The translations under genes were made by a program, and so were the position numbers. Positions 1-9,184 of a DNA stretch of 64,000 bases are shown piece by piece (the stretch's first letter is position 1; each line of letters begins with the position of its first letter). The DNA lies in NCBI GenBank assembly GCA_016713535.1, contig JADJOY010000001.1, positions 538,640 to 602,639 of the forward strand. The letters run 5' to 3'. The notes beneath the pieces are model-generated. The model searched no databases. It was not told where the DNA came from and was given only the letters and a program-made list of their open reading frames with translations. This DNA is from JADJOY01 sp016713535 [NCBI: Deltaproteobacteria bacterium] (GTDB taxonomy: Bacteria > JADJOY01).

Positions 1-1298
1 CGAGGGTCGAGCTTCCCGCCGGGATAGAGCAGCGGCGTGTACTCCTGGATGCTTCGGAGCCATGCGGCGTTGTAGCTGAGCAAGTGGTGCGAGGCGTCGC
101 TCGACGCCACTTCGTGGGAGGTCTTGTTGACGTGCCTGAGGGCGTTGGCGGTGGTCGACAGCGTGCCGCCAAGCTCGGTCGGCACCAGCAAAACCGCGGT
201 GACTGCGAGGATGGCCAGGTGGGGACCGAGGGCTCGTAGCGCGCGCGCCGCCCCGCTACGGACAGCGACGAGCGTGGTGGCACCGACAACGAACGCCGCC
301 GCCACCAACAGGCTGAAGTGTGCCTGGAACCAGGAGAACGAGACGTAGGTGTTCTCGACCTCCATTCCGGCAAGCAGGTAGCGGGTGCCGGCCGCGAGCG
401 TCACGACGTGGAGTGTGAAGAACGCCGCGAAATCTTCGGCGAGGGGCTCGCTTGGCCGTGCCGTTCGCCCGACCCGGGACAGCAGCGCGAGCCCGCCGAA
501 GCCGGCCGCCACGCACACGAAGAGCAGCGAGCCCATCCAGACCAGGACCGCTGCGGTGGCGGCGAGCGCTGCCGCGATCCGAGGTCGCCAGCGACCCCAC
601 CCGGAGGCGGGTGACGCCTCCAGGTCGAACGAGCGAAACCCGAGCAGCGACGCGTAGAGCGCTCCGGACAGCAGGATCTCGGTGACGTGCTGGTCGGGAC
701 GCCCGACCGCGGAATACAGGACGTGGGCCGGCTGGATCGCCATCAGCGCGGCCGCGACGATGCCCTCGCGCCGGCCGAGAAGCCGCCGCCCGATCAGATA
801 GATCGGTAGCACCGCCAGCGCGCCGAGGATGGCGGGCGCCACCGCACCTACTTCTTCGACGAGGTTCTCGCTCGGGTGTGCGCCGCCGAGAGCCAGGATC
901 GCCGCAGCGATCACCGTGTCGTGGAGCGGGGGCCACATCGTGACGCCACCGAACGGATGGTTCTCGAACGGGTCGCGGATCGGCACGCGTGGGAAGTGCT
1001 CGAGGCACATCCAGATGCGGCGCATGTGGTAGTAGGAGTCCGAGTCGTAGAAGCGGACACCGTCGGGCTGGAACACCCACCGAGAGGGCAAGAAGCGGAA
1101 CGCCAGCGCCGCGAGCACGAGCGCGAGCAGGATGGGCCACACGGGCCGCTCCCCGGCGTGGGAATGCGACGTATCCGGCGGCACGTGGATCGACGGTGGC
1201 GGGACGGACGTCAACGCGGACCGGGCGCGGTCCGCGCGGTTGGCGCCGACGACCTCGCGGCTACCGACGGCCCCATCACCGCTGTACGCCCCAGCCAC
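1..1298 (-). CDS. STT3/PglB-like oligosaccharyltransferase, N-terminal part (cut by window edge)
   Basis: Multi-spanning membrane protein of which about 430 N-terminal codons are visible; the C-terminus lies beyond the left edge. After the first membrane segment comes [10 protein letters not shown], the first-loop acidic motif followed by a YYH.R block typical of STT3/AglB/PglB. Further on, a G-x-x-D-Q-H block resembles the second luminal acidic motif (GxxDxH), and hydrophobic helices follow. Such enzymes transfer a lipid-linked glycan to asparagine on the outer face of the cytoplasmic membrane. The WWDYG catalytic signature would be in the missing part, so function is inferred. The start is uncertain: GTG at 1298 overlaps the end of cysK, and TTG at 1214 is the alternative. 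A general GT39-type mannosyltransferase is the main alternative identity. Confidence 0.6.
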   Translation of the reverse strand, partial: MAGAYSGDGAVGSREVVGANRADRARSALTSVPPPSIHVPPDTSHSHAGERPVWPILLALVLAALAFRFLPSRWVFQPDGVRFYDSDSYYHMRRIWMCLEHFPRVPIRDPFENHPFGGVTMWPPLHDTVIAAAILALGGAHPSENLVEEVGAVAPAILGALAVLPIYLIGRRLLGRREGIVAAALMAIQPAHVLYSAVGRPDQHVTEILLSGALYASLLGFRSFDLEASPASGWGRWRPRIAAALAATAAVLVWMGSLLFVCVAAGFGGLALLSRVGRTARPSEPLAEDFAAFFTLHVVTLAAGTRYLLAGMEVENTYVSFSWFQAHFSLLVAAAFVVGATTLVAVRSGAARALRALGPHLAILAVTAVLLVPTELGGTLSTTANALRHVNKTSHEVASSDASHHLLSYNAAWLRSIQEYTPLLYPGGKLDP

Positions 1299-2223
1299 CC
1301 TCCTCGAGGGAGAGGCTCAAGTAGCGTTCACCCGGGTCCGGGATGATCGTGACGATGGTCTTGTCGCGTAGCTCCGATCGGGTCGCGAGCTTGAGCGCCG
1401 CCCACACGTTCGCCCCCCCGCTGAGCCCACCGAGGATCCCTTCCTCACGCGCCAGCCGCGCGGTCATGGCGTAAGCATCCTCGTCGCCCACAGTGATGAT
1501 CTCGTCGAGGATCGACCGATCGAGGACATCGGGAACGAAACCCGCGCCGATCCCCTGGATACCGTGGGGGCCTGGCCGACCGCCCGAGAGCACCGGCGAG
1601 TCGGCCGGCTCGACGCCCACGGTCAGCAGCGAAGGCTTGCGGGGCTTGAGCGACTGGCTGACACCGGTGATGGTCCCGCCGGTGCCAACGCCGGTCACGA
1701 AGACGTCGATGGCACCGTCGGTGTCCGCCCAGATCTCCTCGGCGGTGGTGCAACGGTGGATGGCTGGATTCGCGGGATTCTGGAACTGGTGCGGGATGAA
1801 GCTGTCGGGGATCTGCTCGGCAAGCTGGCGTGCGCGCTGGATCGCGCCGCGCATCCCCTCGATGCCGGGCGTCAGCTCGAGGTCCGCGCCGAATCGCGCG
1901 AGCAGCGTCCGTCGCTCGACGCTCAGGTTGTCGGGCATCGTGAGGATGAGCCGGTAGCCGCGGGCGGCACACACGAAGGCAAGCGCGATCCCGGTGTTGC
2001 CGCTCGTGGGCTCGATGATCGTCGTTCGCCCGCGCTCGATCCGACCCTCGCGCTCGGCGGTGTCGATCATGTTCACGCCGATGCGATCCTTGACGCTTCC
2101 CAGGGGGTTGAAGAACTCGAGCTTGGCCAGAACGGTCGCATGCACCCCGCGGGTCACCTGATTCAGTCGCACGATCGGCGTTCGTCCGATCGTGCGGGTG
2201 ATGTCGGAGAAGATGTTCGCCAT
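1276..2223 (-). CDS. cysK: Cysteine synthase A (O-acetylserine sulfhydrylase)
   Basis: 315-residue PLP enzyme making cysteine from O-acetylserine and sulfide in the cytoplasm. The PLP lysine is Lys45 in NPLGSVKDR and the substrate loop TSGNTG is at 73-78; length and the C-terminal GGWG fit CysK/CysM fold type II enzymes. I chose ATG at 2223 because homology starts at once ([16 protein letters not shown]); the open frame upstream is low-complexity. It is divergent from cysO-cysM across a 235-base spacer, so the organism has both a free-sulfide route and a protein-bound-sulfide route. The 3' end overlaps the start of the STT3-like gene. Confidence 0.9.
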   Translation of the reverse strand: MANIFSDITRTIGRTPIVRLNQVTRGVHATVLAKLEFFNPLGSVKDRIGVNMIDTAEREGRIERGRTTIIEPTSGNTGIALAFVCAARGYRLILTMPDNLSVERRTLLARFGADLELTPGIEGMRGAIQRARQLAEQIPDSFIPHQFQNPANPAIHRCTTAEEIWADTDGAIDVFVTGVGTGGTITGVSQSLKPRKPSLLTVGVEPADSPVLSGGRPGPHGIQGIGAGFVPDVLDRSILDEIITVGDEDAYAMTARLAREEGILGGLSGGANVWAALKLATRSELRDKTIVTIIPDPGERYLSLSLEEGGWGVQR

Positions 2224-2458
2224 GGTGACGGAGCCTCGCGAACCGCGGGCGCGGCCGAGAATACCCCTCGCGGGCGCGGCGAGCCAAGGACGGAACGTCG
2301 CACGACATTCATGCGGGAATTTCGGCGCGTTTCGGCCGCCGCCGCCGCTGCGTTCACTTGACGTCGGCCGGTGGCCACGGTTACCCCTTGACACTGGCTC
2401 GTGCCGTTCACCAAGTCGTTCGAGCGCGTGCCCGCCTTAGACAAGGAGTGACACTGCC

Positions 2459-2737
2459 ATGGCCGTGATCGTCCGCATCCCCACGCCGCTTCGCAAGTTC
2501 ACCGCCGGACAGGAGCAGGTGGACATCGAGGCCACCACGATCCGGGGGCTCCTCGACGGGCTCGAGTCCGCCCACCCCGGGATCCGGGAGCGGCTTTGTG
2601 ATGCCGACGGGAAGGTCCGCCGCTTCGTCAACATCTTCGTCAACGGCGAGGACATCCGGTTCGCCTCGAGCCTCGAGACCTCGCTCAAGAGCGGGGACGA
2701 CGTGTCGATCGTCCCGGCGATTGCCGGCGGCGTCTGA
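2459..2737 (+). CDS. cysO: Ubiquitin-like sulfur carrier, CysO/MoaD/ThiS family
   Basis: 92-residue beta-grasp protein. In M. tuberculosis, CysO is adenylated and converted to a C-terminal thiocarboxylate that supplies sulfur to CysM. The C-terminus reads VPAIAGGV: the di-glycine tail is followed by one extra valine. Family knowledge implies the tail must end in Gly-Gly to be activated, so I infer trimming, most simply by the JAMM protease encoded two genes downstream. A good ribosome site (AAGGAG) precedes the ATG. Neighbours cysM and mec fix the assignment better than the sequence alone; MoaD of the molybdopterin route is unlikely here. Confidence 0.85.
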   Translation: MAVIVRIPTPLRKFTAGQEQVDIEATTIRGLLDGLESAHPGIRERLCDADGKVRRFVNIFVNGEDIRFASSLETSLKSGDDVSIVPAIAGGV

Positions 2738-2791
2738 ACCGGCACTTCGCACACGCCCCGTCAGCCGCTTTCCTGATTCGGAGGATCTCGG

Positions 2792-3775
2792 ATGACGCTG
2801 CGACCCGAGGACCACGTGTCCGCGCGCGGCGGCGTTTTCCAGGCGCCGCTCGTCGCCTCCCAGCCGACCGTCGAGCGGCCTTCGCCTCTCCATCTCGTCG
2901 GCAACACACCCTTGATCCGCCTCGCACGCGTCCCGGACATCCCGGCGGGCGTGGAGATCTACGCCAAAGCGGAGTGGCACAATCCTGGCGGGTCCGTGAA
3001 GGACCGACCGGCGTTGCGCATGATCGAGGAAGCCGAGCGCTCCGGTGCCCTCGGCAAGCACAAGGTCATCCTGGACGCGACCTCGGGGAACACCGGGATC
3101 GCGTACGCGATGATCGCTGCGGTCAAGGGCTACCGGATCGAGCTGTGCATTCCGGAGAACTGCAGCGACGAACGCAAGAAGATCCTCGCGGCGTACGGGG
3201 CGATCGTGCATTACACCAGCGGGCTCGAGGTATCAGACGGTGCGATCCGCGAGGCGCGTCGTCGGCTCGAGGCCGATCCGGAGCGGTATTATCTCCCCGA
3301 TCAGTACAACAATCCGGCGAACTGGTGGGCGCACCGCGATACGACGGGGCCGGAGATCTACTGCCAGACCAACGGCCGCGTGACCGACTTCGTCGCTGCG
3401 CTCGGAACGAGCGGAACCGTGATGGGAGTGGGGCGGTATCTCAAATCGATCGACCCGGCGATCCGGGTCTGGGCGCTCGAGCCCGAGCCGTTCCACGGCA
3501 TCGAGGGGCTCAAGAACATGGACGTCGCGATCGTTCCGGGGATCTACGACCCTTCGTGGCTCGACGGTAAGATCACGCTCGAGACCGAGCCCGCCTACAA
3601 GGCCGTCCGAGATCTGGCGCGACGCGAAGGCTTGCTCGTGGGTCAGTCGTCGGGCGCGGCGCTCACCGGTGCGCTCGAGCTGGCGCGTCGCATCGAAACC
3701 GGCGTGATCGTCACCATCTTCCCCGATGGCGGCGAGAAGTACCTCACGACGTCGGTGTGGGATGCTGAATCGTGA
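2792..3775 (+). CDS. cysM: CysO-dependent cysteine synthase (CysM type)
   Basis: 327-residue fold type II PLP enzyme with Lys70 in NPGGSVKDRPA and the loop [11 protein letters not shown]. Its position directly after cysO and before a JAMM protease matches the mycobacterial mec-cysO-cysM set, in which CysM uses O-phosphoserine and CysO thiocarboxylate to make CysO-cysteine. Compared with the cysK at 1276-2223 it has a longer N-terminus (about 30 residues before the conserved VGNTPLIRL). Its stop overlaps the mec start by 4 bases, so the two are probably translationally coupled. Substrate preference is inferred from context. Confidence 0.88.
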   Translation: MTLRPEDHVSARGGVFQAPLVASQPTVERPSPLHLVGNTPLIRLARVPDIPAGVEIYAKAEWHNPGGSVKDRPALRMIEEAERSGALGKHKVILDATSGNTGIAYAMIAAVKGYRIELCIPENCSDERKKILAAYGAIVHYTSGLEVSDGAIREARRRLEADPERYYLPDQYNNPANWWAHRDTTGPEIYCQTNGRVTDFVAALGTSGTVMGVGRYLKSIDPAIRVWALEPEPFHGIEGLKNMDVAIVPGIYDPSWLDGKITLETEPAYKAVRDLARREGLLVGQSSGAALTGALELARRIETGVIVTIFPDGGEKYLTTSVWDAES

Positions 3776-4272
3776 CCTCCGGAGTTCTCGATCTCCCGCG
3801 CCATCACGTGGACGCCATGTTCGCGCACGCGGCTCGCGACTATCCACACGAGTGCTGCGGTCTGCTCTTCGGACCTCCCGACGTGGGCGCCGGCGTCTCG
3901 GAGGTACACGCGATCCCGAACATCCAGGATCGACTCCATGCGGAAGATCCCGGACAGTACTCGCGCGACGCGCGCACCGCGTACGTAATGGATCCCGAGG
4001 CTCACCTGCGAGTCACTCGAGCGGCCGAGGCGCGGGGGCTGGTGTTGCGGGGCTTCTACCATTCCCATCCCGATCATGGGGTGTACTTTTCCGACGAGGA
4101 TCGTCGCCTCGCCGCGCCGTGGGACGAGCCGTTGTTCCCTGGCGCCGCATACATCGTGATGTCGGTGACCCGAGATGGAGTCGTCGCTGCGAGTCAGTTC
4201 GTGTGGGACGGCAATCGGTCCGACTATCACGAGGTCGCGTTTCGCGAGCCAGGCGGGGACGGCGCAGGGTGA
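3772..4272 (+). CDS. mec: JAMM/Mov34 zinc metalloprotease, Mec+ type
   Basis: 166-residue JAB1/MPN+ peptidase. The full zinc site is visible: Glu27 in PHECCG, then HSHPDHGVYFSDED giving His97, His99, Ser107 and Asp110 (the HxHPx7SxxD motif). In M. tuberculosis, Mec cleaves cysteine from the CysO-cysteine adduct and regenerates the carrier. Here it could also remove the extra C-terminal valine of CysO (inference). GTG start at 3772 overlaps the cysM stop, and its own stop overlaps the next gene in the same way, so the genes form one tight operon. Confidence 0.85.
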   Translation: MTSGVLDLPRHHVDAMFAHAARDYPHECCGLLFGPPDVGAGVSEVHAIPNIQDRLHAEDPGQYSRDARTAYVMDPEAHLRVTRAAEARGLVLRGFYHSHPDHGVYFSDEDRRLAAPWDEPLFPGAAYIVMSVTRDGVVAASQFVWDGNRSDYHEVAFREPGGDGAG

Positions 4273-4523
4273 GTTCCGAAGAACCAGGTGACGTTTCCGC
4301 GGCGACGATCGACGTCCGGGGCCTCGACGTGCCGCGCGCCCTGATCGCGACCCGTGACGCCTACCGCCGGCTGGCCGCCGGCGAAAGCCTCGGGATCGTC
4401 GCGGATCCTGGGCCCGAGGTCGATCAGGCGATCGCCAGCTACTTCGAGAAACGTCGTCACTTCTACGAGCTGACCCGGCCTGGTGCGGGCCAAGTGCGGA
4501 TCCGCGTCACGCGCCCGAACTGA
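4269..4523 (+). CDS. TusA/SirA-like protein lacking the sulfur-binding cysteine
   Basis: 84-residue protein with the TusA layout: a first strand then RGLDVPRALIATRDAYRRL, followed by GESLGIVADPG and a C-terminal helix and strand. In active TusA/YedF proteins the motif is Cys-Pro-x-Pro, and that cysteine carries persulfide sulfur. Here the position is Val-Pro, so it cannot carry sulfur the usual way. GTG at 4269 overlaps the mec stop, which places it as the last gene of the cysO operon. It may be a binding or regulatory partner of the sulfur carrier; no activity is established. Assignment is from pattern and context. Confidence 0.6.
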   Translation: MSSEEPGDVSAATIDVRGLDVPRALIATRDAYRRLAAGESLGIVADPGPEVDQAIASYFEKRRHFYELTRPGAGQVRIRVTRPN

Positions 4524-4582
4524 CCGAGGCGGCGCGGGGCGCCACCGTTCGCGGCACGCTATCCCGCGATCCTCCGACATCG

Positions 4583-5656
4583 TCAGCGGCAGGCGTCCCG
4601 TACCGCCTGGGCAATTCCAGCCTCGCGACGCTCGCGCGCTTCCTCGGGAAGGGCGATGTTGGCGCCTTGACGGAACGTCGCCAGCCGGCACAGGTGGCGA
4701 TCGACTCGCGCTCTCATGGCCCCCTTCGTGACGGGTCGCGAACTCGCCAAGGTGTAGAGTGCGTCTTCGATCGAGGGCCCCAGCCCCTCGCTGCGAGCCT
4801 CGACCAGCTTCCACGCTTCCGTATCGTCGACCAAGAGCAAGCTCGCGGTCCGGAGGGGCTCCGGCCGCGTTTGCACGAGCTGCTCGATCGCCGCATCGCC
4901 GATTGCTGGCCCCCCGACCACGGCGAACCGAATGGCACCGTCCAGCAACCGGGGATCGTCGTAGCCCGGAAGGACGTCGAGGGCGATGCGGCGACGCGCG
5001 GGGTCCTCCGACAGGGCGAGCGCCTTGAACGCGGCGAGCCGGACGTTCCGATCGTCCGCCGCGTCGCGCGCAGCGCGTTCCAGAGCCTCGGTGGCGCGAG
5101 GCGAGGGCGAGGCGCCGAGCGCGAGCGCGAAGTCCTTGCGCACGAGCACCTTGCCGTCATGGTTCGCCACTTCCTGGATCACCGTAGTCTCGGCATCGGG
5201 GTCACCGAGGGCCACCAGCGCGACCAGTGCCCACTTCCGGTCCTCGGCCTTGAGGAGCCCCGCGAGGCGCTGGTCCGCGTAGTCGATCTTGCCGTCCGCG
5301 GCGCGACGCAGGAAGGGGATGGCCGCGGAGTCTCCGATCTGGGCGAGTGATCGGTACGCGCTTTCCGCGCCTCGCGAGGGCGCGCGTTCGATGAACGCGG
5401 TGAGGCCGCCGATCGCCGACCGTGCACCGATCCCGCCGAGCCGCCGCGCGGCTTCGGCCGCGCGCGCCTCGTCACCGAACCGAAGTGCGACTCGCTCGCG
5501 GACGAGTGCCGCCCACCGGGCAGTGCTGGTCGAGACGATCGCCGCGCTGGCGCCGATCGCCAGCGCAGTGATCACGATGCCGAGGATCCAGCCCCGCCGA
5601 ACCCTCCGGGGCGGTGGCCTGGTGGGGGCCGAAGCCGAGCTCGATGCGGCGCTCAC
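4583..5656 (-). CDS. Membrane-anchored HEAT-repeat protein
   Basis: 357 residues. The proline/serine-rich start is followed by one membrane helix (about 24-42, WILGIVITALAIGASAAIV) and then alternating short helices with HEAT/armadillo-like spacing across the rest, such as AESAYRSLAQIGDSAAIPFL and NVRLAAFKALALSEDPARRR. No enzyme motif is seen. The topology suggests a periplasmic protein-binding scaffold anchored in the inner membrane. The ATG overlaps the ctpA stop by 4 bases, making it the last gene of the ftsE-ftsX-envC-ctpA operon. A role with the protease or the cell-wall hydrolysis machinery is inference. Confidence 0.65.
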   Translation of the reverse strand: MSAASSSASAPTRPPPRRVRRGWILGIVITALAIGASAAIVSTSTARWAALVRERVALRFGDEARAAEAARRLGGIGARSAIGGLTAFIERAPSRGAESAYRSLAQIGDSAAIPFLRRAADGKIDYADQRLAGLLKAEDRKWALVALVALGDPDAETTVIQEVANHDGKVLVRKDFALALGASPSPRATEALERAARDAADDRNVRLAAFKALALSEDPARRRIALDVLPGYDDPRLLDGAIRFAVVGGPAIGDAAIEQLVQTRPEPLRTASLLLVDDTEAWKLVEARSEGLGPSIEDALYTLASSRPVTKGAMRARVDRHLCRLATFRQGANIALPEEARERREAGIAQAVRDACR

Positions 5657-7065
5657 GCCGCCAGCTTCTGCTGCGCAAATTGGCCGGGATTCTTGAGGTA
5701 CTCGAGCGCCCGATCGAGCTGATGGTCGGCCTTGTCCGCCTCTTTGGGCTTCTCGGCACCGTCCGCATTGGGCGCGCTCGGCTGGGAGCCGTCTCCTTCG
5801 CCATCCTCGCTCGGTGGCGCGGTGTCGTCGTCCGCGGGAGGCTGTGGCATCGCCTTCTTGGGCGCTCGCTTCGACGTCTTGCCTGCATGACCGGCGCCGT
5901 TGACGAGGTGGCCGGTGAGATCCTCCTCGCGGATCGCCTGCTCCGAGTCGTCGCTACCGATCGTGCCGTCCGCGCGCACGATCACGTCAGGCTCGATGCC
6001 GTGACCCTGGATCGAGCGCCCGCTCGGGGTGTAGTAGAGCGCCGTCGTCAGGCGCAGGCCCGAGTCGTCGGGAAGCTGGACCAGTGTCTGGACCGAGCCC
6101 TTACCGAACGAGCGCAATCCCATGATCGTGGCGCGGCGATGGTCCTGGAGGGCGCCGGCGACGATCTCGCTGGCGCTGGCACTTCCCTCGTTGACGAGCA
6201 CGACCATCGGAAAGTCGGTGCGCGAGCCGTCACCCTCGGCCTGGAAACGGGGCTGCTGCTCCTGCACTCGGCCGGCGGTGTAGACGATCAGGTCCCCGCG
6301 ACGAAGGAACCTGTCCGCCACATCGACGGCCTGATCGAGGAGGCCGCCGGGATTGTTGCGCAGATCCAGCACGAGGCCGGTGAGCTTCTGCTGCTTGTCG
6401 AGGGACTCGAGCGCCTCCTCGAGCTCGTCGTTCGTCGAGCCGAGGAACTGACTGATGCGGACGTAGCCGTAACCTGGCTCGAGCATCCGCGAGCGCACGC
6501 TCTTGATGTGGATCACCGCGCGCTTCAGCGTGAAGTCCTTGGGCTCGGTCCAGCCTTGCCGGACGATCGAGATCGTGACGTCCGAGCCGGGCTTGCCGCG
6601 CATGCGCTTCACGGCCTCGTTGAGGTTCATACGCTTGGTCGACTCGCCGTTGATCTTCACGATCTGGTCGTTGGCCTGGATCCCGGCGCCCGCGGCGGGT
6701 GTGTCGTCGATTGGCGAGACGATCGTCAGCACCCCTTCCTTCAGGGTGATCTCGATGCCGAGCCCACCGAACTCGCCTTTCACCTCGGTGTTCATCTCCT
6801 TGTACGTCTCGGGAGGCATGAAGCTCGAGTGAGGGTCGAGAGTCTGCAGCATTCCGTTGATGGCGCCGTAGACGAGCTGCTCCGGGTCGACCTCCTCGAC
6901 GTACTGGCGCTGTACGAGCTCCAGTACCTTCGTGAAGACCTTGAGCTTGTCGTAGGTGTCCTCGGCGCGCGCGGTGCCGTGGAGGTCGAGTCCCAGCGTC
7001 AGCACGCCGGCGAAGGCTCCGCTCGCCATCGCCACCAGGATCCATCTCGAAACGCCTCGCTTCAT
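5653..7065 (-). CDS. ctpA: Carboxyl-terminal processing protease (S41, PDZ)
   Basis: 470-residue periplasmic serine protease. The N-terminal membrane/signal segment is at about 8-28. The helical domain with LDPHSSF follows, then a PDZ domain (about 95-170, with GLGIEI) and the S41 core. The core contains LVLDLRNNPGG, the serine-bearing NEGSASASEIVAGAL (293-305) and the general-base lysine Lys322 in SFGKGSVQT. After about residue 390 the tail is charged and low in complexity. Members trim the C-termini of cell-wall hydrolases and lipoproteins. It overlaps envC at its start and the HEAT-repeat gene at its end, so it works most plausibly in septal peptidoglycan remodelling. Confidence 0.93.
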   Translation of the reverse strand: MKRGVSRWILVAMASGAFAGVLTLGLDLHGTARAEDTYDKLKVFTKVLELVQRQYVEEVDPEQLVYGAINGMLQTLDPHSSFMPPETYKEMNTEVKGEFGGLGIEITLKEGVLTIVSPIDDTPAAGAGIQANDQIVKINGESTKRMNLNEAVKRMRGKPGSDVTISIVRQGWTEPKDFTLKRAVIHIKSVRSRMLEPGYGYVRISQFLGSTNDELEEALESLDKQQKLTGLVLDLRNNPGGLLDQAVDVADRFLRRGDLIVYTAGRVQEQQPRFQAEGDGSRTDFPMVVLVNEGSASASEIVAGALQDHRRATIMGLRSFGKGSVQTLVQLPDDSGLRLTTALYYTPSGRSIQGHGIEPDVIVRADGTIGSDDSEQAIREEDLTGHLVNGAGHAGKTSKRAPKKAMPQPPADDDTAPPSEDGEGDGSQPSAPNADGAEKPKEADKADHQLDRALEYLKNPGQFAQQKLAA

Positions 7066-8234
7066 GTCCGTCCTCGACTTCCTTTCGCCCGCCGGGTGAT
7101 CACCTGTTCGGGCTCCAGCCAGCGGCGGGGATCGAGTGCGTCCCCGCCGTGCCGTATCTCGAAGTAGACGCTGGGCTCCTCGGCCAGTCCGGTCGAGCCG
7201 GCGGTGGCGATCGTATCGCCTCGGGCGACGTCGCTACCCGCGACGGCCCGGACCTCGCCCAGATGACCATATACCGTGAAGTAGTCTTCGCCGTGCTCCA
7301 GGATCACCACGTTGCCGAGTCCGGGAACGTATCCACGATGCACGACCCGCCCGTCGAGCGTCGCACGAACCCGTGCGTCTGGCTCGGTCGCGAAGCGCAC
7401 GCCGTTCGATCGGACGACGGTCTGCCCGCGTTGGTCGCGGTCCTCACCGAACCGGGACACGATCCGTCCCTCGACCGGTGCTTTGAGCCGGCCCTTCCAG
7501 CCGGAGAACCTGGGTTTGGGGCGTTGCGGTGAGCGCATGCTGGATGAGCGTGGGGCGTCGCCGGCGCGTGGCACCCCCGGGGCGGTCAACCCGTCGATCG
7601 AACGCACCGTGAGGCTCGACGCCTCGAGCGCTCGCTCTCGCTCGTTCAAGAGCCCCGCCAGGAGCTCACGCTTGGCTTCTCGCTCGAGCTGGAGGTCGCG
7701 CTCGACCGACGACACCATGCGCTCGCGCGCTCGCAGGTCGGCGGCCCGCTCCTCGAGCGTCCAAACCAGCGATGACTGGTTCGCCAGGCGCACCGCATGA
7801 ACCTGCATGGTGCCCGTAGCATAGCGGACCAGCAGACCCAGGTTTCGCCACATTCGGGCCGAGCGGGCTCGGTCGGCATCGTCGAGTATCCCCGACAGCG
7901 CGTCGTGCCCGCGAAGCCGCCGCAGGGCGCTCAGTCCGCCGCCGACCGCCGAGCGCGAGCGGGCCTCACTCGCCACGAACTCGCGGTGCGTCGAGCGCGC
8001 CTGGTCGAGCACCCGTTGCGCGGCGTCGCGCTCGGCGACGGCTCGGGCGCGCTTGCCTTCGGTGTCGGCCCGCCGCAGATCGAGTGACTGGATCTGCTCG
8101 AGTGTCGCTCGTACCCGCGCCGTCAGCGTCGTCGACGCGCTGTTCCCGGGTGCGGGCTCGTCCATGGCACGAGCCGGTGGACCGACAGCCGCCAGCAGGC
8201 CCAAGCCCACGGCCCATAGGTGTCGTCCGATCAC
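7062..8234 (-). CDS. envC: EnvC-like murein hydrolase activator with degenerate LytM domain
   Basis: 390 residues: N-terminal secretion signal (LWAVGLGLLAAVGPPARA), long charged coiled coil (about 40-240), then an M23/LytM domain (about 270-380). Active M23 enzymes have an HxxxD zinc motif and a final HLH. Here these positions read NGVRFAT and SVYFEIR, so the zinc ligands are missing, as in E. coli EnvC, which activates amidases rather than cutting peptidoglycan. The isolated His in VYGHL remains. GTG at 8234 overlaps the ftsX stop; the upstream in-frame ATG would start inside ftsX. FtsX is the expected partner that recruits EnvC across the membrane. Confidence 0.85.
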   Translation of the reverse strand: MIGRHLWAVGLGLLAAVGPPARAMDEPAPGNSASTTLTARVRATLEQIQSLDLRRADTEGKRARAVAERDAAQRVLDQARSTHREFVASEARSRSAVGGGLSALRRLRGHDALSGILDDADRARSARMWRNLGLLVRYATGTMQVHAVRLANQSSLVWTLEERAADLRARERMVSSVERDLQLEREAKRELLAGLLNERERALEASSLTVRSIDGLTAPGVPRAGDAPRSSSMRSPQRPKPRFSGWKGRLKAPVEGRIVSRFGEDRDQRGQTVVRSNGVRFATEPDARVRATLDGRVVHRGYVPGLGNVVILEHGEDYFTVYGHLGEVRAVAGSDVARGDTIATAGSTGLAEEPSVYFEIRHGGDALDPRRWLEPEQVITRRAKGSRGRT

Positions 8235-9184
8235 GCTCGACCCAGCCCCCAACGGGTCGCCACCGCGGCGCCAGCCGCGCCGAGCACCGGGCCGAGGATC
8301 GACAGTCCGACACACACGGAGATCGGGACGAGCTCCAGCGCGAGCCCGCCGACGCGTCCGCTGACCAGTGCGGGGATCGCCACGGGCCCGAGCTTCGCCC
8401 CGCACCCCCAGGCCAACGCGGCGCTCACCAATCCGGTGGTCGCGCCCAGCAACCCACCCTCGATCCACAGCGGCGCGCGCACCCAACGCTCCGTCGCGCC
8501 GTGGAGCCTGAGGATCTCGATCTCCTCGCGCCGTGGCTCGAGCGTCAGCCGGAACGTCGCGACGACCACGAAGAGCATCGCCGTCACGAGCATCACGGCC
8601 ACGCCCGAGGCCGTCCAGCGGATCGAGTGCAGCACAGGGATCACATGACCAACGGTCTCGCCCGCGGTTTGGACCTCGGTGACCCCGGTGACGCCCATGA
8701 GCGTCCCGACGACCGAGCCGTCCCCCGAGCTCGAGAGATCGAAACCCGGACGCACCGTCGCGACGACTGCGGCGGGTAGCGGATTCTCACCGAGGGCGCT
8801 GATCCACCCCCGGACCTCGGGCATCGTCGCCGCGAGCTCTTCGAGCGCGTCCTCCGGACCGATGTAACGAGCCTCCTCGATCCCGTCCACGTGCTCGATC
8901 GCGGCCACGGTCCGTGTCCGCTCCACCCCCGCGACGGGTTTCGCGAGGTAGACGTTGATCTGGTCCGGCGGCGTCGCGGTGGCCGCGAGTCGTGCTGCGA
9001 GAACAGCGACCGCGCTGAGCACACCCACGACCGTGAGGGTGAGGGAGAGGATCAGGGTCGCGAGGACCGTGAGGAGTGGCGATTCTCCGATGCTTCGCAC
9101 CGCGCGCACGACCGCGCGACCCGCCTCGAGCAAGTCATCTCGGGTGGGAAGGCGAAGCGTGCTCGTGGTGCTGCCGACCTTCAC
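8231..9184 (-). CDS. ftsX: Cell division ABC transporter permease FtsX
   Basis: 317 residues with the FtsX plan: first membrane helix at about 38-62, a periplasmic domain of about 125 residues, then three further helices in the last 130 residues. The conserved region after helix 2 reads EPRREEIEILRLHGAT, matching the FtsX/MacB coupling segment. FtsX does not transport solute; with FtsE it relays ATP hydrolysis to EnvC-type activators at the septum. ATG at 9184 overlaps the ftsE stop by 4 bases. Confidence 0.92.
   Translation of the reverse strand: MKVGSTTSTLRLPTRDDLLEAGRAVVRAVRSIGESPLLTVLATLILSLTLTVVGVLSAVAVLAARLAATATPPDQINVYLAKPVAGVERTRTVAAIEHVDGIEEARYIGPEDALEELAATMPEVRGWISALGENPLPAAVVATVRPGFDLSSSGDGSVVGTLMGVTGVTEVQTAGETVGHVIPVLHSIRWTASGVAVMLVTAMLFVVVATFRLTLEPRREEIEILRLHGATERWVRAPLWIEGGLLGATTGLVSAALAWGCGAKLGPVAIPALVSGRVGGLALELVPISVCVGLSILGPVLGAAGAAVATRWGLGRA

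Noticed and set aside
256-1140. 294-codon minus-strand frame at the left edge
   Set aside because: Arg/Pro-rich translation without membrane helices; the neighbouring frame gives a coherent STT3-like membrane protein.
2358-2416. Two TTGAC[GA] boxes in the cysK/cysO spacer as promoters
   Set aside because: At 17-base spacing the -10 positions read TTACCC and CCAAGT, too weak to claim, although promoters must lie in this spacer.
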